NCBI GenBank assembly: GCA_031216445.1
Contig: CM062210.1
Span: forward strand, 12,783,501 to 12,847,500
DNA length: 64,000 nucleotides
Source of the DNA: Lateolabrax maculatus
Lineage: Eukaryota; Chordata; Actinopteri; Acropomatiformes; Lateolabracidae
Direction: 5' to 3'
In this document: positions 52,951-64,000 of the stretch, in pieces
How the letters are laid out: the number at the start of each line of letters is the position of its first letter
How positions within the stretch are numbered: position 1 is the first letter of the stretch
Program-made: the position numbers and the translations under genes
Notes under the pieces: generated by a model
The model's input: the letters and a program-made list of their open reading frames with translations, nothing else
The model's database searches: none
Told to the model about the DNA's origin: nothing

Positions 52951-53645
52951 CCAAAGACTCACACAGTGTAAGCAAACTGTCCCTCTCCCACGTGGTTGGA
53001 GCTAAGAAAGAAGTATTCATTGCTCTTGCATGTGTGTCAGTCTGTGTGTGTGTGTGTATGTCTCAGTCTGTGTGTGTGTGTATGTCTCAGTCTGTGTGTG
53101 TGTGAGTGTGTGTGTGTGTGCATATGTGTTCGGACAGTGGAAAGATCATGAGACACTTTTACGTCAGATGAGTGAATCAGACAAACAACCACTAATTTCA
53201 ATGAGGGGTTCTTTTGAAGAGAGGAGGAGGGTGAGAAAGAGAAGTTAAAAGTCAGGCAGAGGCAGACAAACTGTGACAACAATAGGTGAGTAAGCACAGG
53301 ATGGTTAAGTAAAACTTTGTGTGTGTGTGTGTGTGTTGTGCACATCTCCTGTCCATCTCTTTTTCTGCACAGCTGAGGAAAGCAAGTCACCAACTAATTG
53401 TGGTTTTGCGGCGTTATGTGTTTAGTAATCGGCCTCTCTTTGTCTCTGCATCTCACCAGAGACGTGGATTAGTGCTAAAATGATGACTGCTTAATCCTTG
53501 ATTTGCCTGTGCTAAATAAATATTAATCTAGCCTGCTCATCATGCTCTTGTAAGGTACAACATACACAATATGAAAGGGCTTAAATGTTACATAAATCAC
53601 AGCCTTATCCTTTGGACGAGGCCAAAGCATGAAACCCTACACAGA

Positions 53646-53647
<2 letters not shown>

Positions 53648-53678
<31 letters not shown>
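53648..53678. repeat. (CA)n microsatellite
   Basis: CA run of about 31 nt. Confidence 0.94.
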
Positions 53679-53680
<2 letters not shown>

Positions 53681-53980
53681 CTCCTCTTTGCAATAACATA
53701 GCAAGTTGAAGGGGTTGGCAGGGTGGGATTATTTGCCAAGTGAAATTAATAATCCTGCTAAATACAAAGCCTAAAAAAAAAAAATCTGGTCTCAAAAATG
53801 TGTGTTTTCTATTGGGTTGTGTAGATGCAAACAATTATATACCGCTCCAGGAAAAAAATAACAAATATCACTCATTTGTGTTGATTCAGACCCCACTTTT
53901 TCTCTCATTCTGCCTCTCAGCAGGTTTGTTTAGAAAAAATACTGCTGGGAACATGAAAAATGAAAGCTACCATTGCTGGA

Positions 53981-54061
53981 CTCTCTCTCTCTCTCTCTCT
54001 CTAACACACACACACACACACACACACACACCCACACACCCACACACACACACACACACAC
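53981..54061. repeat. Compound (CT)n-(CA)n microsatellite
   Basis: CT run (53981-54001) directly joined to a CA run with CCCACAC interruptions. Confidence 0.95.
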
Positions 54062-56877
54062 TTAAATTGACAAGGCCGTGGTAGTGCAGCGCAGAAGAGG
54101 TTAAGCAAACATCGTCCACGTCAGTCAAGGATAGCACACACTCACAGACAGACACAGAGAGCAGTCTCTGACGCAGGCATTTCACATCCACCTGGCAAAT
54201 ATAAACGGCTGGTTATACTGTATCAACTACCATGAGATTCTTCAGAGTCTCTGCTTATTTTAAGATATGATAACTGTGACACTTGTGAAACAACTTGTAT
54301 ACAAACCTTTTTTTTTAAGACTCAAATCCAGCTATTGATATAGAAATATATCTATTCTTAAATACTTGCCTCGTCAGAGGCACAGCAGTCTAAAATTAAA
54401 AACAGGAAGTACTTTTCCAGCCCTAAAATCAGTTTTGCAAGAGCCGTTAGTATTTGGGAATTTATTATTAAGCTCAAACGACTAATGTAGCAACTACTTG
54501 TTGCCTAAAGTTAATTCCTTTTTAGGAAAGGAAAGAAAATGTTACAAATATAGCCCTATTTGGTGAGAGGAGGTCTATAAGTATCAAGTGACCAAAGAAC
54601 ATGCCAGCAGTACAGCTAGTGATAGGATAGTACATATTAGTCAATGTATTGTACCACAACAGTGTGGTTGCTGGCTGTCTCAAATGCTGGGTCTTACTCT
54701 ATTATGGTCTGTACAGGTAGGGACATCTTGTCTCTCTACTGTGTTAAAGTCAGCTGATTTATGTTTGCTTAACCTGTGTTTATCTGTCCAATTACACTGT
54801 ATAATACAAGAGAAAAGAAGAGAAGAGAAAAGAAAAGAACATCTGCTTTTACAGTTAACAGTAAGGATACAGAGACACCTTGCTAATTGTACAGACAGTT
54901 CTCGGACATGGTGACCGAACCTTCCAGTTCTTTTCCAGGGGTAACAAAAAAGTTTAAAGTTCAAACCCCCACTGTTTTCTAAAGACGGTACTCGGCGGGA
55001 CCCTAGCCCTGTTATTATCTTCATAAACATAATCATAGGGCAGGTATCCTGACTGACGCCACAAGCTATGTGCCCCTCACTTAAACATCTCCCAAGTACT
55101 TCTCTGACACGCCACAAAAAGACCATTAATGTCTTGAGCATTTCAACAGGAAAAATGTGCGAGCCTTTCATAAGAAAAAAGCACAGATGAACACACTTGT
55201 GTACTGAGATGGGAGCAGGAATAAGGGATTTGTGGAAAAACACACAAAACACAAGTGCACACATACCTTTTGGCTTTCCAAGAGCTCGAATACTCGTGAC
55301 AGGTCTAATTTCTGGACCCAGGGAATTACTAATTAACTTAAGCTTTTGGCTCTCTATTTAATTAGAGAGGTCTCCAAATGAACTTTAGACCAAAGCCATT
55401 TGCTTTTTAAACAAACCCCCTTTTTCTGACAGCTGTTGTGAGTTTGCCCTCTTCTCACAAAACCCACAAGGAAAGCACAGTTGTTATTTATGCCATCATA
55501 GGCTCTTTTTCTGGTTACCGTGGGAGGGAAGAAAGAGAATGGGGGGGATGAGCAATGGAGTTGAAAAGTGTACATTTTAATTGGATTTCACTACAAACAA
55601 ACAACTGTCAGATGTAATTAGCGTGGTTTTAGATTAGCACCACAATATTCCTTTATCAAATAAACACCATGTCACGCAAATCCAGAGCCAGCCCGCTGAG
55701 AGGGAACTGAGATGAAATGGACCCATTACCTTACTGTTTGCTGCAGGAAATAACTGCGATTAGCTATAAGTGACACAATAACATATTGAAATCTAACATG
55801 GAAGATAAAAAACAAGTCTCACTATGTGTTTTTTTGTAAAAATTATCAACATGAAATTAAGGTTTCTTTCTTACCGTCTTTCTCTTTTCCTTTTCTCGGT
55901 ATGTGCGTTTATGGGTGTTGCACTGCCCTTAATGTGACAACCAGGGGACCATGGAGGTCAATGACAAGGCAGCTGAAGACCAGCGTCAGCATTATCTCCT
56001 TTCTTTTTTGCTCTCTCTCAAACACACACACGTGCACTCACAGAGTATGCTTACGGCAAAGCAAAGCCACGTTCAAACAGACATAGTCTGTATCCTATTT
56101 TTTTTTTAAAGAGCAAGCGATCACTCTATGCTCTAGTCTTTTAATAAAATCTCTACTGTTACTCTCACAGTATTACAAAAAGGTATAAAGAGGAGCGTCT
56201 CTGACAAGCCAAAAAGTACACCGGACCATCCATCACCACATCTTGACACTTGTTTAGGTATTGTGTTAAGGAAGAGGTCTATTCTTCAGCCATACTTTGC
56301 TTTTTTAACAATTCCTCCAAAGCCCTCCTATATCTGCTCATCTAAGCTGGGATGAAACACGGCAAAACTCCCCTCTTTATTTAGTCTAGGTGCAGAGAGC
56401 TGATACATCAGTGAAACCGCTGACAAAACCGGCTCTGTTAATACCTACAATTTCATATACAAGAACATTCCTGCGCCTGCTCTGCTCTTCTTCTTTACTG
56501 TCACAGAAAAAAAAAAGGGTCTTATATATTTTTTTTTCTTTTTAAAAGCAAATAATTAAAGATTATTCCACGGCTGGTGCCAGGCCAGAAAAAAAGAGGC
56601 AGGGTTTGAGAGGGATAGTGTCGGCTGGACTCTCCTCGGGGGAGTTGTGGAGACACATGCTTTCTTGCCTGTATTAGATCAGACTGAGACCTACATTGGA
56701 AAAGGAAAGGTTTTGTTTTTTAATACTGTTCATATGTCCCTGTAGTAACAAAACGGTCCAGAGAAATATTCATATTTAATGTTGCCATGTAGGTGGGCAT
56801 TTGGGGGAAATCTTTGAATTTGTATGTATATATGTAAGTTTTCATGCTGTTAACGGAGTCAAAAAATTGTGAGTTTT

Positions 56878-56907
56878 AATAATAATAATAATAACAATAA
56901 TAATAGA
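56878..56907. repeat. (AAT)n trinucleotide repeat
   Basis: About ten AAT units with one AAC variant. A similar degenerate AAT/AAC stretch closes the window at 63959-64000. Confidence 0.9.
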
Positions 56908-59811
56908 ATAATTGAGAAGGTTTCTATGCAACCAGGGCTTAATTCTTTGGTAAATTCATCTCATCTCTCATTACACTGTTTGTTTAAACCCACAAGTCAT
57001 GCATAATTAATTGGCCACTTATTCCCTGACGAGCCCTGCCAATGGCCTTGATATCCACGTGCTATTGCCTTCAGGAATACTGAATGCCAATCATGTTGCA
57101 TATGAGATATACATGCATACACAGGCGCTTGTGCATGCTGACACACATACAAATAATATACATGAACCGAAGAGAAAGTAAGGGTGATTTGATGCAGATA
57201 TCCTAATAAAAATACTATCATTGTTTTCTTATCCAGGAAGATATTTATTTTTTAATTTCCACGGATATATAGTATCACTCTCCCTTATTTCTAAATTTTT
57301 CCTTACGGTCTATGAATGTGCATATGTCCTGTGATTTGGCTCTCTGCCTTTTCAATCCCTGCCTTTGTCTTTGGCCAACGAGGAAGAGAATGTATCATTT
57401 GTCATGAGACGTCTTGTGCTATTGTGGTGTATCTTTTCTCAAACCTGGAGAAAATTAGTCATTCATCAACTTTTCTTCCCTCTTAACTCAGAGCCTGTCT
57501 TTATAACTTCTCTTCGGATGAGGTAGTTGTGCTTATTTTTTTCTCCTCTTGATTCTACCTCGCCAGCTTTTCAGCTATGAAAATACTTCTGAGCAATCGA
57601 TAAAATGTGGCATATAACCTTTTGTACAGTGCATTATTTTGTTTGTAAGTACAAAAGGGACAAACCTTTCTAAAACAAAAGCCTGCTGAATGCTTTGTTG
57701 AATATGTAAGATGAGGACTTTGAGGCACTCAGACGGACCTGAAGGGCTGAGCAAGTGTCCTTCATAGTGACTGTGTCAAGGAGTATAGAGGGCAAGCAGT
57801 GTGACAGTCTGAAAGGTAACTGCAGTTTCAAGTCTACACCGTACAGAAATAAGAGTATAGTTACATAGGTACTCCAATACAGTAAAAGTTTAGAAATATC
57901 AGTACGGTGGGAGTTTCTCCCTGCATTTGAATTGCCCAATCACTGTTCTCCCCCTCCCTACTTGACTGCCATGCCACAGAAAAAAAACAGAACATCCAGA
58001 GATGCAAATGAAAGACGAGACATAACGCAACAGAGAACATGAGACAGAGGCACCAACAGAGATCCACACAGAAAGCAAATCAGTGAGACAATATGAGAGA
58101 AAGAGAGAGGCCTCATTTTCTCAGCAGCCCATTTTATTTCACCTAAACCCGAGAATCTTAGCCACCCCCAGGGCCCATAGGACCTCAGATCAAACAGTAA
58201 CAGTTCTCGAACACACGGCCCCGATTGTTCTTTCCCCACCCGACGAAATCCCCCCACTTCCACTTTGAAATGAAAAGAATAAACATATTATTCTAAATGA
58301 AATACCCAGACCCATGTTTTTCCATGGCTAATATCCTGTACGAGATGGCTGATGCAAAGTAGGCAGGAGAGCCTGAGAACGGGATGGAGCACAGAGGGAA
58401 GAGAAAAATCCCCCTCTTTCTATTTTCCCTTAAGAGACTGATGAAGGCCTGGCGAGATGAGAGAAAGCGAGACAGACAGAGAGACATGAGAGAGAGGGAG
58501 AGAGAGGGAGAGAGAGAGAGAGCGTAACGCAATCCTGACTGGCGCAGGACCAACAGCAACAAAAACATTTAGATAACCGCGCTCAATAATGAACGATTTC
58601 AATGAGGACAAAAATTACATTTCCTACAGATAACATGCCCCCTTCCCATAACAGAGCCAGAAGAGCCCCGAAACCACGTCATGCTCAACAGTGGTGCACT
58701 GGAGTATTATGTTAGGGAAGGTTGTAGTAACTATATTAGTATCCTTTTACCCCGCCAGAGACAGTACTTTACTGGTTGTAAGAAGATAGAGTTTGCAGGG
58801 CTGAAAGAGACCGGGAGTAATACAGACCCTGTATGACAACTCGAGTAGCTTCACTGGAAAAGTAACAAATCACTCCTCAACCAACTCGGCTCGAGCTATA
58901 ACACTGCCGGTAACACGGCTCAAACGATTGCCGATCTGGAATACACACTACAAGGGCCACTCAAAATAACACTCCACATACACATAACCAAGGATCGCTG
59001 CAGCGCACTTGATCCTCACAGGTGGTGCAGGTCACGGCGAGAACACCATCCCCACCTTTCCCATCCGCTAAGCACTCACTTCCTTTCATGCCAAAGTCTG
59101 TCAAGTTGTTGAGAGGGGAAGAGGCAAGAAAAGAGGAGATATAGCGTGGAAAGGAGGCAGAGAAAGAGAGAGGGAGTCTTTGTCCTCCTCCACTCAGCTC
59201 CAGCACGTTTCCTCCTCGGGTCTGGCCGGCATTAGCATATGAAAGGCGAGGGAAGGCGTGCAAAAGGTCAAAGAAAGAGGATCCTGTCCAATGAGAGACA
59301 ACAAAAACAGGCCACACCGGCCTTTGTGGCGTTCATGTTCTCCGCTGCCCAACCTCACGCCCCTCCCTCCACCCTGGATCATTTCCATACACCAGATGCA
59401 ATGGCAATGATGACGGTTGATCATAAATTACTCACAAAGTCGAGCCGGGTCATATGGAAGTCACGGTGGCAATTTTAAGCTGCGTCACCACCCTCGTGCC
59501 CCCTCCCAGCGCTACCGCCAGAGCTCGCACACATGCAGGCATTCACATAAAACACACCTGCCTTGCAATTCCACAGTTCCCTCTACCCAGACGATATCCA
59601 ACCAAATCCTTAGCAAACATCTCAATAAAGGAAAATGTAAGAACAGTGCAGTTTGACTTGATCCATGAAAGCCGCTCCCTTCCTTCCATGTAAATGCTAC
59701 CTGAGCCACATCCATCCACTACATAATTGCACACTCCAGTGCTATAGGGATGCAGTTTAGTATATACATGGAGGCTTAGGGAGCCCGGAGTTTACCAGAC
59801 TCCACACTTAC

Positions 59812-59960
59812 TCTATTATCATACATATTGCCTCACATGACTTCCATCTGCTGGCATCCAAACAAACAGCCGAAAACACCCGCCTGGCGTTTCCGGGGTC
59901 CACTCCGGCAAACGCGGCCTTCCACCGGCAACAGCGGCCAGAGGCAGAGGGACAGGAGGG
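59812..59960 (-). other. Possible untranslated 5' exon (tentative)
   Basis: In transcript sense a long CT-rich tract is followed by a CpG-containing segment (about 59878-59942) and then a perfect-consensus donor, ATAGA|gtaagt, ending at 59812. A CT-rich tract followed by a GC-rich leader and strong donor is what a first or second noncoding exon of zfhx4 could look like. The right end is arbitrary, because either a start site or an acceptor could lie in the CT tract. This is a guess from signals only. Confidence 0.2.
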
Positions 59961-59978
59961 GAGAGAGGGAAGAGAGGG

Positions 59979-60012
59979 AGGGAGAGAGCGAAAGAGAGAG
60001 AGAGAGAGAGAA
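59979..60012. repeat. (GA)n tract
   Basis: GA-rich run, CT in transcript sense, immediately upstream of the possible untranslated exon. Confidence 0.88.
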
Positions 60013-60575
60013 GAGGGGTAGAGCATTTCATCTCTCTTTCATCTCTGTCACCCAGTCAAGCGTTCAATGCCCCATTCAGCGCCGGCCCAGCATTATGCAA
60101 AATAATGCTAATCCCCTTTCCCGTGCTTTCACACTTGTATAAACCGCCGTTCCTGCCTCTGAAAAGCAATTATATCAGTTTACGTTCCTGTCAAAAAACA
60201 GGATTAGCATGCAAGTACTAGTAGCACCAACTAGGCCCAATCTCTATCCACCTTTGGCTAGCGGGAAGCCCAGAAAATTAAATGTTTGTCCGCCCTCCCC
60301 CTTAAAAAAGAAAGTCCTACTGCTCGGTTGGGGGTAGCTATAAAGATGTGTTGTAATTAGATATCGGGATGGAATGAAAAGAAGGGCTGGAAGTTTCAAA
60401 GGCAGAACTCCCTGTCCCTGTTATTTAGGCCCAAGCGTTTCTTTGCCAGAATCTCAGTCTTGTACAATAATCAAAAACAAATTCAGCTGTGTCGCTACAC
60501 AGGGCCATACCAGTCTCCCGGCCCCAGTCTCGCTTCACAGACAGCAGTTTGTTACATATGTGACACACACGGACC

Positions 60576-60576
<1 letters not shown>

Positions 60577-60610
<34 letters not shown>
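60577..60610. repeat. (CA)n microsatellite
   Basis: CA run of 34 nt. Confidence 0.94.
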
Positions 60611-60612
<2 letters not shown>

Positions 60613-60924
60613 CACACAACTGAACTGTTGTCGTCCCCTCCGACACGTTGCCGCCACATGCGCACAGCCCTGCCAATGCACGGGCGCACATGCAAACACA
60701 CACACTGAGCAGACAAGGAAAGATGGCAGAGTATTTTTGAATATGCAAATGCTCGTACAAGCGGAACGTGTGTAAATAGGAGTCATTGTGTGCCGGTTTA
60801 ATCTGGACAGTCGGGCCTCTCTCTCTCTCTCTCGCTCTCTACCCCTCTAATGTTTTGGGGGTGGGGGGGGAGAAGGATGTACACCCATCCTGACTGACAA
60901 CAGATCAGGGGACATTAGTCAGCA

Positions 60925-61017
60925 CAATTAGCCAGGTCGTCATGGCGACTAATGAAATTTGGCAAAGCGGCCAGCCAGAGACTTAAATGAGCTAGCTGGT
61001 TATGTGCTAGCACGGGG

Positions 61018-61050
<33 letters not shown>

Positions 61051-61170
61051 CTGGCTGGTTGCCTCACACACACCCATTATTCTCTTTCCTGCCGTGGTGG
61101 GTACCCACCGGCGGTACAAGCTCTCCGCCTGACAATTTGCATATGTTAATATAATTAAGTGCTAATTACA
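60925..61170. promoter_or_regulatory. Candidate regulatory block with palindromes and TAAT/octamer sites
   Basis: The block contains a dyad, GTCGTCATGGCGAC (60936-60949), resembling an RFX X-box and flanked by TAAT-type sites. It also has a (GGCT)n tract, a perfect 14-bp palindrome GGTGGGTACCCACC (61096-61109), an octamer ATTTGCAT (61135-61142), an NKX2-like TTAAGTG (61155-61161) and TAATTA (61163-61168). Such clustering suggests an enhancer or promoter-proximal element. No conservation data were available. Confidence 0.35.
61018..61058. repeat. (GGCT)n tetranucleotide repeat
   Basis: About eight perfect GGCT units, then GCTGGCTGG. Confidence 0.94.
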
Positions 61171-61433
61171 CTAAAACTCGCATATTCACAAGCACCCTCC
61201 CCGGGAGCTACGGAGGGGCTTGATCTCGTTCCAAGTCTTTAACCCTCCTCCGCCTCTTGCTCAGTGTGTGTGATAGAGAGAAAGTGTGTGTTAGCGGTGG
61301 TGCCCCAGGGCTGACAAAGGAAGCCCCCCTCTTTGAGACATAATGCCGAGCTGCTGCGGACTTCTTAGCTTCTCCCCCTGCAGGCCTCGGCGAGCCAAGA
61401 GACCCTGACACCGCCGCTGCAGACCGTCACCCC

Positions 61434-61473
61434 GCACACGCGCGCACACGCGCGCGCACACACACACACACAC
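61434..61473. repeat. Alternating (CA)(CG) tract
   Basis: 40 nt of purine/pyrimidine alternation with two CGCGCG cores, Z-DNA-prone, just beside CpG-containing sequence. Confidence 0.94.
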
Positions 61474-62682
61474 TCACACACTTACACGCACTACATAAGC
61501 AAGAGAATTGCACACCTTGATCTGTCTAAAATATTGAGCTGTTGGGTAGTTCTTTTCTTCAAAAAAACTGCATGCTTTGAACAGTTGTATAATACATGTT
61601 GCATAAAACAGTAAGAACGGGAACGTTTAGGAAAAAAGTGTGAACGACTGAATCTAAAAAAGACAACTTGGCCCATCAGAGTCAAATACAATTGGCGCAA
61701 AACACAGTTGTGGGTATATGTCTTTAGCTGGGATTATAAGTACACTGTTCCAGTTGGAAACCTTAAAATGAAAAATGTATTTTTTTACTTTGTAAATTCA
61801 ACCACCCGTCGTCCGCGTGAGGAGAAGGCTGGATATGTTACAGAATCTCCTCAAAGCTGGTGACCAGAATGATAGCAGTTATTTGAGCCATAGATAAGAG
61901 ACAAAAAATCTACATGATTCCCCCCAGTGAGTATGCGTGTATGGATGTGAGAGTGTGTGTAGGCCTGCCGTTTTGATAATGGAGGACAGGCGGTTGTGCT
62001 TTTCACATCGTAATGGCCGTGAATCAGGGAGGAAGCCAAGCGGTCGTGCTACAATTAGAGCTCTTTTGTGCCTCTTCCTCTGTCTCTTTCTCCCTCTCTT
62101 TTCGTGTTTTCACTCGCTGACGCTCTCCCTATCAAGGGTATGTTAAAACAGTCTACACTGCTCTGCTGCAAAGGCAGAATGGTGGGGAATTGTGAGCTGA
62201 GTGGGGGGAAATTCACACTGTGCTGCTGCTGGACAGACACGCACGTACACACGCACCAGATGGTACAGGAAGGAGGATTAAATAAACACACATGCACAGA
62301 CACACACCTATTGGCAGACAGACGCCTCTGTGTGCACTGTCCCTTAATGAATGTCTATGGGGAGTCAAAGGGTCCAAGCTCATTTAGTTGACTCTCAATG
62401 AGATGCAGCATTATGACTATGGTAATACGCTTCTCCCTTCCCCAATAATCATACACAGGTCATTGTGTCAGAGTGATTCATTTCTATCGCACACATACGC
62501 CAGATGTTATTACGCAGGAGAGTAAATCTCTCCAATGGATGTCGATGGGCTTCTATGCAAAAAAGGCGAAAAGTGGAGACGAAAGAGAAGAGGAAAAAAA
62601 TATATTGTTATAGCAGTCCAGCGTGTAGTAAGCTATGCTGTTCGCTCAAGCATGACGGCTGGTAATGCAGGTTTGGATGTAG

Positions 62683-62685
<3 letters not shown>

Positions 62686-62728
<43 letters not shown>
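62686..62728. repeat. (TG)n microsatellite
   Basis: Perfect TG run of 43 nt. Confidence 0.95.
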
Positions 62729-62729
<1 letters not shown>

Positions 62730-64000
62730 TTTGAGAGGAGAGGGGGGGAGCTCCCCTTCACTAATACCTGCTACTCGGATTACCACAGCGTCTTAAGTAT
62801 TCAACCGGACTCATATTTTCCCTTTCTGTCTTTTTAGCCAAATTGGCTGTCTTTACACTGTAAAGCAGCGATATAGCCCTCCTTACTGAGGAGCCTATGG
62901 GGGATCCACGAAGAAGAACATTAAAATGCAGCGATAGCCTTGTTGCAAAGCTCCTCTCTATTTCTTTCTCTCTCGCTCTCTCTTTCTGCAGCAAAGGCTT
63001 CTAAATCATCCAGCCTCCTCTATTAGACGGGAGACTTATTGAGGTAGAAACCATAAAAAATGAAGAAGGGAAATTTAATCCCTGAAATATTGATTTGCAC
63101 ATTAATATCAGATAGGCAGAGGGCAATCTAGCCGGGTGGAAATGACACATTGTCGACCCCTAGGAGAGGCCCGAGCCAATCTTCTAGCTGCATGTGTCTT
63201 GGGCCCAGGAGTTATAGGACAGACTCAGCCCCTGTCTCTCTCTCTCCCATCCTCTCCTCCTCCCAGTACCCTCTCATCTCAACCCCCCCCCCCCATCCGC
63301 ACCCTTAATGAAGGCTGCAATGCTGAAAATGCATTAGCTTTTAATAATCAAGAAGCATTTTCAAGCCAACAGCTATTGTCCTCCCAGGGCTGTCTGCCCA
63401 TCTCTCACGCTATATGTTTTTTTTTTTTTTTTTTATCCCTCCCCTCGACTGCTACGGGTAAAATGAACGTTACAAGCTGCTTAACTAACATGCAGAGATA
63501 TACACACCCAGCCTTTGATAGTACTAAGACACCCTGCACAGAAAAACAAAAACAAGGGGCCTGGGCTTCTGCAAACATAAAGCTCAAAAATGTTCTCATT
63601 TGCGAGACAAGAAAAATAACAGAGATTCTGTTATTATAGAGTGAGACAATACCATCATTAACTGATGAAATTCACTGCAATTAGACAGGATCATCTCCTC
63701 TCATAAATTTCACTTTTTTGATTTTTTTTTATTATTAAGCTTTGGCTGTATTTTTTGTAATGAAATGTAGGATTTTATGCAGATGCAATTAAATCGTCTG
63801 ATTTGAGAGAAGATCCATCCTGTCCAAAAAAACATCAGTGTTCTTAGATGATCAATCGATAAAATTGATGTGATTTCAGTTCATATTTAATTCATAGAAA
63901 ACCCGTTTTTTTATTGAATTTAGTTTTTACATTTAAATACCAGCCTACCTTTTTACGTATAATAATAAGATTAATAACAACAATAATAATTACAACAATA

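Larger units (their letters stand above)
44651..64000 (-). other. Upstream intron and/or 5' flank of zfhx4, no coding exon
   Basis: The acceptor before 44650 shows that at least one untranslated exon lies upstream, but its place is not proven. No coding sequence was recognised on either strand. The stretch 44651-48650 is AT-rich and nearly free of microsatellites. Many CA, GT, GA and CT tracts lie between 48670 and 54070, and unique DNA with scattered TAAT motifs spans 54100-58000. CpG-containing, GC-richer DNA appears at 59870-59950 and 61080-61480. Confidence 0.7.

Noticed and set aside
54680..55264. 194-codon minus-strand frame in the upstream region
   Set aside because: It is long for noncoding DNA, but its residues show no domain, no family match and no clear splice signals. 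It is probably chance.
1..64000. tRNA, rRNA or CRISPR features
   Set aside because: No cloverleaf with conserved A/B boxes, no rRNA core sequence and no spaced direct-repeat array was seen. The tandem repeats are simple microsatellites.

Overview
This is vertebrate nuclear DNA, most likely from a ray-finned (teleost) fish. It holds the 5' coding part of one gene on the minus strand, the giant zinc-finger/homeobox transcription factor zfhx4. The host is inferred from spliced exons in large introns, very dense CA/GT microsatellites, moderate divergence from the mammalian protein, and a 3' fragment of a Rex3/RTE-type retrotransposon of the kind common in fish genomes. No prokaryotic gene, operon, CRISPR array or intact mobile element was seen.

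Layout, in transcript order (right to left). Positions 44651-64000 are upstream intron and/or 5' flank. This stretch has no supported coding exon, but holds one possible untranslated exon (59812-59960) and a regulatory-looking block (60925-61170). Coding exon 1 (42121-44650, ATG at 44604) is 828 codons. Exons 2 (41362-41574), 3 (40792-41086) and 4 (38486-39027) follow across three short introns. A 15.2-kb intron leads to exon 5 (23095-23329), and a 19.6-kb intron leads to a 99-nt exon 6 (3435-3533). The remaining 3.4 kb at the left edge is the next, incomplete intron. Every junction has a GT donor and AG acceptor, and the phases agree (0, 0, 1, 0, 1, 1). Together the exons encode about 1,289 N-terminal residues. 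By family comparison, the later zinc fingers, the four homeodomains and the stop codon lie beyond position 1.

The encoded segment holds an N-terminal CxxC finger, an acidic region, and a series of C2H2 fingers. Many fingers have the HxxxxxH spacing typical of ZFHX3/ZFHX4. Residue stretches such as those at 277-290, 317-325 and 974-993 match ZFHX4 better than ZFHX3.

The noncoding sequence is dominated by microsatellites, with unique, TAAT-rich stretches between them. Such stretches are what one expects for conserved enhancers of a developmental regulator, but conservation cannot be tested here. The most useful observations are the small in-frame exon 6 next to a CA repeat, the two zinc fingers interrupted by introns at the same position, two unusual GTCTGT donors, a long open reading frame running into intron 4, and a strand-biased set of YY1-like AARATGGC motifs. 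I found no convincing previously undescribed system.
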